DNA of 36,046 nt from Schleiferiaceae bacterium (GTDB lineage Bacteria; Bacteroidota; Bacteroidia; Flavobacteriales; Schleiferiaceae): the NCBI GenBank assembly GCA_028357285.1, contig JAOMWM010000011.1, positions 1 to 36,046 on the forward strand, in the 5' to 3' direction. The notes under the pieces are model-generated. The model was not told where the DNA came from. It searched no databases and saw nothing but the letters and a program-made list of their open reading frames with translations. The translations under genes and the position numbers were made by a program. How positions within the stretch are numbered: the first letter of the stretch is position 1; each line of letters starts with the position of its first letter. Below are positions 15,495 through 22,675 of the stretch, piece after piece.

Positions 15495-16592
15495 ATGAAC
15501 AAACTAAAATTTTCCCAGGACAAAGGTTCAGATTTTTACAAAGAACTTATAGAGAAAACGGATCAATATTTTTCTGAAAATAAGATTCAGAAAGTAGGTA
15601 ACAAGATTATGGTTTTTAAAATAGTTCTCTATTTTAGTCTCGATGTGTTGTTTTACTCACTTATGATAACTAGCACAACGACCGTAGGGTTTTATGTTTT
15701 TTATTTACTGATGGGGCTTGCAATTTTATTGACAGCTTTTAACATCTCACATGATGCAGCTCACGGTGTTGCCGTAAAAAGTAGGTTTTGGAACAAACTT
15801 TTATTTTCAATTAGTTTCAATCTTCAAGGGAACAATGCATACGTCTGGGGGAAAAACCATAATGAATCGCATCACCTTTATACAAACATTGAAGGAAGTG
15901 ACATCGACGTACTTAATAATCCTGTGATTAGAATGACTTCAACCCAAACCCTGAAATCATTTCATAAATATCAGTTTCTCTATGCACCAGTTTTAAGTCT
16001 ATTGTATTCTATTAATTGGTTTTTTGTACGTGAGGTTTTAATGCTTTTTAGAAAATCAAGCAGGACTATTTCAATAAATATTCCATCAATCGAAATTGTA
16101 AAACTCATTCTTTTTAAATTTATCTACGTTAGCTATATGCTAGTGTTACCTTGGTATTTATTGCCTTTTGGTTTTGGTACAGTTCTCTTAGCATTTTTTC
16201 TTAACCATTTTATGGTCTCCATTATTTTTACCAGTGTATTAGGGGTTTCGCATTTATCTGATTTTGTTCAACACCCAACACCTGATAAAGAGGGGAAGTT
16301 GTCCATTAGCTGGCCGACCTTGCAAATGTGTACTTCTGTAGATTACAATGCCAGCAGTACTTTTCTGAACTGGACCTTAGGTGGATTTAATGCTCATGCC
16401 ATGCACCATATTTTACCCAATATTAGCCATGTGCACTACCTGAACATTCTTCCAATATTTATTGATACAGCCAGAAAGCATGATGTAAACTACATGAACA
16501 TGTCTTACGGCCAAGCCTATAAATCACATTATAGATTTCTCTATAAAATGGGACGCCAGCAATCTTTTATTCCTCGTACATATGAAGGGTAA
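15495..16592 (+). CDS. Membrane fatty acid desaturase, first of a tandem pair
   Basis: A 365-residue integral-membrane di-iron desaturase. The three histidine boxes are NISHDAAHG (HxxxH), HNESHHLYTN (HxxxHH) and NAHAMHHILP (HxxHH), each flanked by hydrophobic segments, four or more in total. These enzymes insert a double bond in an acyl chain using O2 and reducing power. The order and spacing of the boxes, and the NISHVHYL tail after the third box, resemble front-end/linoleoyl-CoA type desaturases that lack a cytochrome b5 domain, but the third box has H instead of the front-end Q. Regiospecificity cannot be read. The gene is much more AT-rich than its neighbours, suggesting transfer. It overlaps the next paralogue by 11 nt. 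Confidence 0.9.
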   Translation: MNKLKFSQDKGSDFYKELIEKTDQYFSENKIQKVGNKIMVFKIVLYFSLDVLFYSLMITSTTTVGFYVFYLLMGLAILLTAFNISHDAAHGVAVKSRFWNKLLFSISFNLQGNNAYVWGKNHNESHHLYTNIEGSDIDVLNNPVIRMTSTQTLKSFHKYQFLYAPVLSLLYSINWFFVREVLMLFRKSSRTISINIPSIEIVKLILFKFIYVSYMLVLPWYLLPFGFGTVLLAFFLNHFMVSIIFTSVLGVSHLSDFVQHPTPDKEGKLSISWPTLQMCTSVDYNASSTFLNWTLGGFNAHAMHHILPNISHVHYLNILPIFIDTARKHDVNYMNMSYGQAYKSHYRFLYKMGRQQSFIPRTYEG

Positions 16593-17634
16593 ACACCAAC
16601 AAGTAAAAAGTCATAATGAATTGTATAATTCGATTTTGCACAAAATAAATTCCAACATGAATTTGGATAAAAAAAGGGCAAATCTTTATTTTTTATTCAA
16701 AGGCTTTTTTTATGCTAGTGCTGCTATTTTGAGCTATGCATTAATTTTTACAATATCCAATCCAGCAGTATTTATTCTCAACTTTATTTTGTTTGGCTTT
16801 ATAGCTGTTCTCATGTGTTTTAATTTTGCACATGACCTCAGTCACAATTCCATATTTAAAAGACCTTTTTGGGATAATATGTTGTTTGAGTTCATTTATA
16901 CTTTGGTTGGAGCGCACCCCGAAGCTTGGAAAAAAAGACATATAAATTCGCATCATTTCGCACCAAACGTAGAAAAATTTGATACGGATTTAGCAATCAC
17001 GGGCCTGATTAGGGTCTTACCATCAGGAAACAAAAAATGGTACCATAAATACCAATACTTGTACGCTCCAATTGCCTACATGTCCTACTCCTTTTACTGG
17101 GTATTGCTAAAAGACTTTCTAGTTCTCGGTGAATTTGCTCCAGAAGGCACGTGGCAAAAAGTACGATACTACTTAACATTTGTCGTATTAAAATCTTTTT
17201 ATTTTAGCTATATTTTAGTGTTACCGATCTATTATTCCCAACAGCCTATTTGGGTAATATTAGTAGCATTCATTTCTATGCACATGGTTCAATCTGTGTA
17301 TACATTATTTACTTTCTTCATCACACATCATGTAGATGGGGCTAACTATCCTACTGCCGACAATGATGGAAATATTAATACGTCATGGGTAATGAATCAA
17401 ATAGAAAGTTCCAACGATTTTCACCCTTTTAGCAATATTGCCAATTTTATTTTTGGAGGGGTTAATAACCATGTTGCACATCATCTATTTCCCCAAATTA
17501 GTCATTATCATTACCCAGAACTAAACCGAATTCTGTACGATGCACTAATAGAAAATAACATCACTCCAAATCAAACGACATACATAGGTGGAATTATTTC
17601 GCATTTAAGACTATTAAAAAAAAGAGGACGATAA
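16582..17634 (+). CDS. Membrane fatty acid desaturase, second of a tandem pair
   Basis: A 350-residue paralogue of the preceding gene. Its boxes are FAHDLSHNSIF (HxxxH), HINSHHFAPN (HxxxHH) and NNHVAHHLFPQISH (HxxHH). Shared segments between the pair include HKYQ(F/Y)LYAP and Y(V/F)SY(M/I)LVLP, so they arose by duplication, but they have diverged strongly. The ATG at 16582 lies inside the end of the first gene, implying one transcript and coupled translation. Two sequential desaturations, or a heterodimer, are possible; neither is shown by sequence. It is AT-rich like its partner. Confidence 0.9.
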   Translation: MKGKHQQVKSHNELYNSILHKINSNMNLDKKRANLYFLFKGFFYASAAILSYALIFTISNPAVFILNFILFGFIAVLMCFNFAHDLSHNSIFKRPFWDNMLFEFIYTLVGAHPEAWKKRHINSHHFAPNVEKFDTDLAITGLIRVLPSGNKKWYHKYQYLYAPIAYMSYSFYWVLLKDFLVLGEFAPEGTWQKVRYYLTFVVLKSFYFSYILVLPIYYSQQPIWVILVAFISMHMVQSVYTLFTFFITHHVDGANYPTADNDGNINTSWVMNQIESSNDFHPFSNIANFIFGGVNNHVAHHLFPQISHYHYPELNRILYDALIENNITPNQTTYIGGIISHLRLLKKRGR

Positions 17635-17681
17635 AAACAGTTTACGACATTATGTAAAAAGCATTAAATCGAAAACAGAAA

Positions 17682-18069
17682 ATGGAATATATCGACTTAA
17701 TGTACATTACATCTTGTAACAGTAATTCCTTGCTTTATCATTTGGTCAATATTATTTTTGATAAAAAAGGGTACTAGATTTCATAGACAATTAGGGAGAA
17801 TTTATATGATCTTAATGTTAATAACGGCAGTCGTCACTCTTTTTATGCTAGCACAAGTCGGACCAAGAATATTAAATCACATTGGGTGGGTACATAGTTT
17901 TAGTTTTTTGACAATTTATACAGTTCCAACAGCTTACTTGGCAATAATAAATGGAGACGTAAAATCTCATAAAAGGAAGATGATTTTACTTTATTTTGGA
18001 GCAATTGTGATTGCTGGCGGTTTTACTTTTTTCCCTGGGAGATATTTGTATGAATTATTCTTTGGTTGA
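17682..18069 (+). pseudogene. DUF2306-like small membrane protein, apparently frameshifted near its N-terminus
   Basis: From 17701 one frame reads LHLVTVIPCFIIWSILFL and continues through KKGTRFHRQLGRIYMILML, HIGWVHSFSFLTIY and IVIAGGFTFFPGRYLYELFFG to the stop at 18069, a nearly complete DUF2306-type protein with four membrane segments. That frame has no ATG: it is closed by TAA at 17698-17700, and the first usable codon is TTG at 17758, which would delete the first helix. The missing start, MEYIDLMY, is found in the neighbouring frame from ATG 17682. Skipping one base near 17706 joins the two into about 129 residues, a natural size for this family. It is therefore a recent frameshift, a sequencing error, or a recoding site. 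Function is unknown. AT-rich, like the desaturases. Confidence 0.65.
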
Positions 18070-18101
18070 AATTTGAAATAAAAAGAAACGAGAGAGAACA
18101 A

Positions 18102-18157
18102 TGTATAAGAAATCATAGCCGCCTATCAGCAGGCTACGCTTCTTACACTAACCGTTA
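18102..18157 (+). repeat. Imperfect hairpin with CGTTAGC end, possible attC-like recombination site
   Basis: TGT-(AT)-AAGAA-(ATCA)-TAGCC at 18102-18120 pairs with GGCTA-(CGC)-TTCTT-ACA at 18132-18147 around an 11-nt loop, leaving extra unpaired bases on the left arm. Ten bases later comes CCGTTAGCA (18152-18160), similar to the R' core (GTTRRRY) of integron attC sites. It begins 33 bp after the DUF2306 stop. No T-run follows, so it is not an ordinary terminator. The R'' partner box is not clear and no integrase is in the window; the attC reading is a hypothesis. Confidence 0.35.
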
Positions 18158-18224
18158 GCAATAATTAAAATGCGAATAAATAGAAAATCTTCACAATACA
18201 AGCGTTCACACATCTTTCCCTACT

Positions 18225-18255
18225 TTTGATACGTAATACCGCAGGCATACGTTTA
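18225..18255 (+). promoter_or_regulatory. Promoter of the kds operon
   Basis: TTTG at 18225-18228, a spacer of exactly 19 bp, and TACGTTTA at 18248-18255 match the Bacteroidota consensus TTTG-N19-TAnnTTTG with one mismatch. The -7 box lies 28 bp before the kdsA ATG. Confidence 0.55.
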
Positions 18256-18283
18256 TACTTGCACCCAACGAAAGATTGCTTAC

Positions 18284-19030
18284 ATGACTATCATTGCTGG
18301 ACCTTGTGTGATTGAGAGCCCTGAGATGTTGCGAGAAGTCGCAGGGGAATTGGCTCGTATTAAAAGAGAACTCAACGTAGAGATTTACTTCAAAGCGAGC
18401 TTTGATAAGGCGAATCGTACAAGCTTGAGTAGCTTCCGCGGTCCCGGGATAGAAAAGGGCATTGCCATGCTTGAAGCTGTTCGTGAAGAGTTTGGTTTAC
18501 CCATTACCACTGACTTTCATACGCCAGAACAGATTGCTGGATACGGTCACCGCGTGGATATGGTACAAATTCCCGCCTTCCTATGCCGTCAGACAGACAT
18601 GTTGATTGAAGCAGGGAAAACCGGGAAGATTGTAAATATCAAAAAAGCCCAATTCCTGAATGCCGAGAAAATGCAATTCGCTGTAGATAAGGTGAAGTCC
18701 ACAGGCAATGACCAGGTTTGGTTGACGGAGCGAGGCACTTTGTTTGGACCGAGTGAATTGGTCGTAGATTTTAGAAATATCCAGAAACTTGCGGCATTAA
18801 CCGATAATGTGGTCATGGACTGTACACACAGTGCGCAAGAGACGCAGAGTAATGAGGGGACCACCGGGGGTAACCGCGCATATGTGCCATTCTTCGCCAA
18901 AACTGCGAAGCTATGGGGGGCGAATGCCTTCTTCATTGAAACCCATCCAAATCCAGATGAGGGGTTGTCTGATGGACCCAACATGCTTAAGCTCAGTGAT
19001 CTTGAAGCTTTGATTAAAGACTTGCTATGA
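18284..19030 (+). CDS. kdsA: 3-deoxy-8-phosphooctulonate (KDO-8-P) synthase, metal-dependent class
   Basis: Condenses phosphoenolpyruvate with arabinose 5-phosphate to KDO 8-phosphate for lipid A-core synthesis. Family segments are KASFDKANRTS, FRGPGIEKG, VQIPAFLCRQTDML, KAQFLNAEKM and LTERGTLFGPSELVVDFR. The first loop reads AGPCVIES with a cysteine (residue 8) where the E. coli metal-independent enzyme has asparagine. With the His of DCTHSAQ and the Glu and Asp of ETHPNPDEGLSD this gives the full metal site of the Aquifex-type enzyme. At 248 residues it is compact, ending soon after the barrel, versus about 284 in E. coli. It overlaps kdsC by 4 nt. Confidence 0.96.
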   Translation: MTIIAGPCVIESPEMLREVAGELARIKRELNVEIYFKASFDKANRTSLSSFRGPGIEKGIAMLEAVREEFGLPITTDFHTPEQIAGYGHRVDMVQIPAFLCRQTDMLIEAGKTGKIVNIKKAQFLNAEKMQFAVDKVKSTGNDQVWLTERGTLFGPSELVVDFRNIQKLAALTDNVVMDCTHSAQETQSNEGTTGGNRAYVPFFAKTAKLWGANAFFIETHPNPDEGLSDGPNMLKLSDLEALIKDLL

Positions 19031-19485
19031 TACGATTGATCATTTCAGATTGTGATGGTGTGCTCACCGACGGTAAGCTCTATTACGGGGCCGAAGGGGA
19101 GGTGCTGAAAGTATTCAATGTGAAAGACGGTACTGCGATTAAAGTGCTTATGTCGGAAGGTGTCAAATTTGGTGTGGTTAGCGGCCGTGGCTCCGCAGCT
19201 TTACTGCGACGTACAGAAGAATTAGGCCTGGATTTCTGTCAAATGAATATTAGCGATAAGGCCGAAGCTGTGGCTGCTTTACGCGAACAATATGGCGTCG
19301 CCGTGCATGAAACCCTGTTCGTAGGAGACGATACCAACGACTGCGTGGTGCGTTCAGAGTGTGGCCATTTATACGCCGTGAATGACGCAGCGCAGGCGCT
19401 GCTCGAGATTTGCGATGTTCAGCTCAACACTAAGGGTGGTGCGGGCGTATTTAAAGAAGTATTAAAACGCATACATGGAAATTAA
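19027..19485 (+). CDS. kdsC: KDO-8-phosphate phosphatase
   Basis: HAD-superfamily C0-type phosphatase of 152 residues that releases KDO from KDO 8-phosphate. Motif I is ISDCDGVLTDGKLYY (nucleophile and general-acid Asp), motif II VVSGRGS, motif III around the lysine of ISDKAEAV, and motif IV FVGDDTNDCVV. The small size without a cap domain is normal for KdsC, which works as a tetramer. The end KGGAGVFKEVLKRI fits the family's C-terminal tail that closes over the neighbouring active site. It overlaps kdsA by 4 nt and kdsD by 11 nt. Confidence 0.94.
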   Translation: MIRLIISDCDGVLTDGKLYYGAEGEVLKVFNVKDGTAIKVLMSEGVKFGVVSGRGSAALLRRTEELGLDFCQMNISDKAEAVAALREQYGVAVHETLFVGDDTNDCVVRSECGHLYAVNDAAQALLEICDVQLNTKGGAGVFKEVLKRIHGN

Positions 19486-20407
19486 TGCACTCATCATACG
19501 GTCTATTGAGGCCCAAGCAAATTCGCTTTTAGATTTAGCGCATAGGGATTCAAATGACTATCAAAGGGCAGTTGAGCTCATTCTCGGTATGTCCGGAAAA
19601 TTGGTCTTTACAGGAATGGGTAAGAGCGGAATTATTGCACGAAAGCTTGCTGCAACATTTTCCAGTACAGGAGTACCGTCGTTTTTCGTTCATCCCGGTG
19701 AGGCTTACCATGGCGATTTAGGTATGATCGAAGCAAATGATGTACTATTCGCTTTGTCGAACTCAGGAGAGACACCTGAACTTCTCAACCTTTTGAAATA
19801 CAGTCGTAGTAAACAAGTCATAGGGGTATCTCATTCTAATGACAGCTCGCTTTCAAGTTTTGCGACGGTTCATCTAGAATGTAAAGTAGATAAAGAAGTC
19901 TGTCCTTTAAATTTAGCACCAACTACGAGTACTACTGCAGCGCTTGTTATGGGTGATGCCATTTGTGCAGCATTAATGGAGTTGAAGAAATTCTCGAAAG
20001 ATGATTTTGCCCAATTCCATCCGGGTGGGGCATTGGGTCGTAGTCTTTTGACCAAAGCGAAAGATGTGATGCTAACTGACGTACCACTCGTGGCGCCGGA
20101 GGCGAATTTAAACCAAGTATTGTTGCGTATTTCTGAGGGTCGTTTAGGACTTGTAGGAGTAGGTACTTCAACGAATATTCAAGGCGTTATTACCGATGGA
20201 GATATCCGCCGCGCAATGGCTACGACTGAAAATCATCATGCGTTGTTTGCACGTGATATGGGTTCTAAAACTCCAATTTTTATAGATGAAAATATGGGGT
20301 TAAGCGAGATGGATCGTTTATTCCGTGAAAGGAAAATAGTGACCGTATTGGTGGGTTCACCGCAACAATTAAAAGGAGTGGTCCAATTCTACGATATCCA
20401 TGGCTAA
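19475..20407 (+). CDS. kdsD: Arabinose-5-phosphate isomerase
   Basis: Interconverts ribulose 5-phosphate and arabinose 5-phosphate, the substrate of KdsA. The SIS domain (about residues 35-175) contains FTGMGKSGIIARKLAATF, HPGEAYHGDLGM, ALSNSGETPEL and APTTSTTAALVMGDA. FHPGGALGRSLL links to two CBS domains (about 195-310). At 310 residues it is slightly shorter than E. coli KdsD (328). The start overlaps kdsC by 11 nt and the end overlaps kdsB by 8 nt. Confidence 0.95.
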   Translation: MEINALIIRSIEAQANSLLDLAHRDSNDYQRAVELILGMSGKLVFTGMGKSGIIARKLAATFSSTGVPSFFVHPGEAYHGDLGMIEANDVLFALSNSGETPELLNLLKYSRSKQVIGVSHSNDSSLSSFATVHLECKVDKEVCPLNLAPTTSTTAALVMGDAICAALMELKKFSKDDFAQFHPGGALGRSLLTKAKDVMLTDVPLVAPEANLNQVLLRISEGRLGLVGVGTSTNIQGVITDGDIRRAMATTENHHALFARDMGSKTPIFIDENMGLSEMDRLFRERKIVTVLVGSPQQLKGVVQFYDIHG

Positions 20408-21116
20408 AGCAATATGTATCATTCCCGCTCGCCTAGAATCTACGCGATTTCCAAATAAAATACTTACGGATATTCAAGGCATGCTCATGTTTGAACGTGT
20501 ATACCACATTGCGCAACGCTCGGGTGTCTTTTTGAATGTCTTTGTTGCTACACCGAATCCTGAAATTCTTGATTTATGTGAACAGCGTGGAATAGCCGCC
20601 ATACCCACTTCCTTTGAGCATCCTTGTGGCAGTGCTCGTGTCTTTGAAGCCGCCAAAACTGTTAAAGGTGATTGGAACATTGTGGTGAATCTACAAGCAG
20701 ATCAACCCTTTCTTCCGTTATCCTATCTTAAAACAGTAGTAGAGGCGGTAGATACGAATCCCGTCGCGACCGTCGCTTATGAAGAATTAGGGGAGAAGGA
20801 CGAGCATACGGTAAAGGTCATTCGCAATAAGAAGGGCGAAGGAGTCTATTTTAGTAGGTATCCCATCCCGTATTCGGTTGCTGGGGTGCCAGCGAAAAGT
20901 AAGCTCTGCCATTTGGGGCTATATGCCTACAAGAGATCCTTTGCCACTGACTATGAAGGCGATTTTCGTTCAGATTTAGCCATTCAGGAGTCTCTCGAAC
21001 AACTGGATTTTATACATCACGGATATGCCATTGACGTTGCTATGGTGCCGCATACCGTTCCTGAGGTAAACACCCCGGAAGATTTAATTATTGCACGCAA
21101 TTCCGGTTTACTATAA
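20400..21116 (+). CDS. kdsB: CMP-KDO synthetase (3-deoxy-manno-octulosonate cytidylyltransferase)
   Basis: Activates KDO with CTP to CMP-KDO, the donor for lipid A-core assembly. The N-terminal nucleotide-binding motif is CIIPARLESTRFPNKIL, followed by CGSARVFEA, VVNLQADQPFLP, YFSRYPIPY and HLGLYAYKRSF, and the C-terminal VNTPEDLIIARN. At 238 residues the length is slightly below E. coli KdsB (248). It is the last gene of the kdsA-C-D-B run, so the operon encodes every step from ribulose 5-phosphate to CMP-KDO. Confidence 0.97.
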   Translation: MAKAICIIPARLESTRFPNKILTDIQGMLMFERVYHIAQRSGVFLNVFVATPNPEILDLCEQRGIAAIPTSFEHPCGSARVFEAAKTVKGDWNIVVNLQADQPFLPLSYLKTVVEAVDTNPVATVAYEELGEKDEHTVKVIRNKKGEGVYFSRYPIPYSVAGVPAKSKLCHLGLYAYKRSFATDYEGDFRSDLAIQESLEQLDFIHHGYAIDVAMVPHTVPEVNTPEDLIIARNSGLL

Positions 21117-21165
21117 CAGGTTATCGTTGCGTTTATCAGAACCTAATGTTATTTACCTTTAGCCA

Positions 21166-21885
21166 ATGGTTTCCCACAAATACAAAACCCTATTTATACA
21201 TGTCCCGAAAGCTGCGGGCCAAAGTGTAGAAGCTTTTTTTCTTAATCTACACGGTTTAAAGTGGGAGGAGCGCTTGCCGCTATTATTGGCACCTAATGCC
21301 GCGGATAAAATAGGTCCACCACGTTTAGCACATTTACATTCAGTAGATTATGTTCGGTATCACTTTGTCTCTCAACAGGACTTTGATCGGTATTATAAAT
21401 TCGGATTTGTACGTAACCCTTGGTCTCGAGCGGTATCTTTTTATAAATTTCATGGTCATCAGCACCTGATGTCTTTTGAAAAATTTGTGATCACTAAACT
21501 GCCTCTACTCATTCAAGAGCAGCGCTGGTTTTACGGTCCACAATATGATTTCTTTTACGAAAACGGAGAGAATCAAGCCGATTTCATAGGCAAATTTGAA
21601 AGCTTACAAACCGATTTCGCTAAAGTCTGTAAAGCCCTCAATATGCCTGTTCAAAATCTACCGCATAGAAATAGAAGTGCTCAAAAAGGCGGGATTTCAG
21701 GTCTTCGAAAGTTCGGACGAAGGTTTGTAAAGCAACCTGAATCTCTGCTGCATTTACTATTCAGCCGTGGTGATAAAATCAAATCTAAAAATTACCGCGA
21801 TTATTATACGCCAGAATTGATAGCCGCAGTTGAGGAGTTGTACAAGGAGGATGTTACTGCTTTTGAATATTCTTTTGAGGACTAA
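21166..21885 (+). CDS. Sulfotransferase family protein
   Basis: A 239-residue soluble protein with the two PAPS-binding signatures: a 5'-phosphosulfate loop FIHVPKAAGQS (about residues 10-20) and a 3'-phosphate segment FVRNPWSRAVSFYKF (about 81-95). This is the pattern of the Sulfotransfer_2 / carbohydrate sulfotransferase group, which moves sulfate from PAPS to a sugar or lipid hydroxyl. No signal peptide or membrane segment is visible, so it probably acts in the cytoplasm. It begins 50 bp after kdsB in the same direction, suggesting a surface-glycan substrate, though the acceptor is not known. It ends one base before the convergent next gene. Confidence 0.88.
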   Translation: MVSHKYKTLFIHVPKAAGQSVEAFFLNLHGLKWEERLPLLLAPNAADKIGPPRLAHLHSVDYVRYHFVSQQDFDRYYKFGFVRNPWSRAVSFYKFHGHQHLMSFEKFVITKLPLLIQEQRWFYGPQYDFFYENGENQADFIGKFESLQTDFAKVCKALNMPVQNLPHRNRSAQKGGISGLRKFGRRFVKQPESLLHLLFSRGDKIKSKNYRDYYTPELIAAVEELYKEDVTAFEYSFED

Positions 21886-21886
21886 G

Positions 21887-22612
21887 TCAATCTCTTAGCT
21901 GCGCTTTTAACTGTTTTTCGAGCGCTATTTCATCTACACCTTCAAGTGCGAGGAACACTGGATCTTCATCCGAACTGTTGATTTGTAATATTTTCCCGTA
22001 AGGCTTGTCTAACAGTAGGCGGTAGTGTACCCCTTTAAGCCCTTTGAACTTACCTTTAGCCACATTTCCTGTGGAGTATCCATGAAGTCTCGAGCTAATT
22101 TCAGGTAACTCATCCAACAACTCTAAAGACTCGATTTGTTCAAATGGAATGACAACACCGTAAGGCCCTTCAATTTCTATCGATTTTTCGGTCCAAACAA
22201 CCGTATTTTCTCTATCGGACCAGAATAACATACCCACCACAAATACAAGCGTGAATAACAACACAGCCAATCCAATCCAAAATTGGTTCTTAGTATTTTT
22301 CGACTGCACCAGTGAATACTTACGAGTTTGCCAAAAGAAATAGAGGTAAGCCAAGATGGGGGTTATGCCTAAATGGTAACCGAGCCAATCCTCATTTACA
22401 ACATAGAGGAGTAGACCTAAGGCGGTAAATCCCGCACCAAAGCGTTGGTGGAATCGCTTAAAATCAACGAGGTATTCCTTCAATGGAAAGGACTTCTGGT
22501 CATCGCTATTCATGGTATTGTAGCCACTTAAAAGCATAGATGCATTGCCCTCAGTAATGAGGTAGGCCATTCCAAAAAACACTCCTCCCAGTCCCAGTAT
22601 AATAAAAAGCAT
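21887..22612 (-). CDS. DUF3784-like membrane protein with C-terminal PH-like region
   Basis: 241 residues. The N-terminus carries a hydrophobic helix (FIILGLGGVFFGMAYLI) followed by LLSGYNTMNSDDQKSF, which resembles the GYNTM signature of DUF3784. Two more membrane segments lie near FTALGLLLYVV and ITPILAYLYFFW, and a fourth in GLAVLLFTLVFVVGMLFW. The last 110 residues are soluble, with a strand-rich pattern (KSIEIEGPYGVVIPFEQIESLELLD) like bacterial PH domains. Function unknown. It is divergent from the small outer-membrane-like gene and convergent with the sulfotransferase. Confidence 0.75.
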   Translation of the reverse strand: MLFIILGLGGVFFGMAYLITEGNASMLLSGYNTMNSDDQKSFPLKEYLVDFKRFHQRFGAGFTALGLLLYVVNEDWLGYHLGITPILAYLYFFWQTRKYSLVQSKNTKNQFWIGLAVLLFTLVFVVGMLFWSDRENTVVWTEKSIEIEGPYGVVIPFEQIESLELLDELPEISSRLHGYSTGNVAKGKFKGLKGVHYRLLLDKPYGKILQINSSDEDPVFLALEGVDEIALEKQLKAQLRD

Positions 22613-22675
22613 GTGCGTGATATAAGTTATGATGATTGCTGACCAAAGTAGGAAATTTGAATCAAGTTTTACCGT

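Noticed and set aside
17758-18069. Intact 103-residue gene starting at TTG
   Set aside because: The same frame continues upstream with family-like sequence (LHLVTVIPCF), so this start removes the first helix; a frameshifted longer gene fits better.
18102-18147. Hairpin as a rho-independent terminator for the DUF2306 gene
   Set aside because: No T-run follows either arm and the stem has several unpaired bases; the attC-like reading fits the bases better, though it is unproven.
21154-21161. TACCTTTA as a -7 box for the sulfotransferase gene
   Set aside because: It lies only 4 bp before the ATG, so the transcript would be leaderless, and no -33 box is present; the gene could equally be read from the kds operon.
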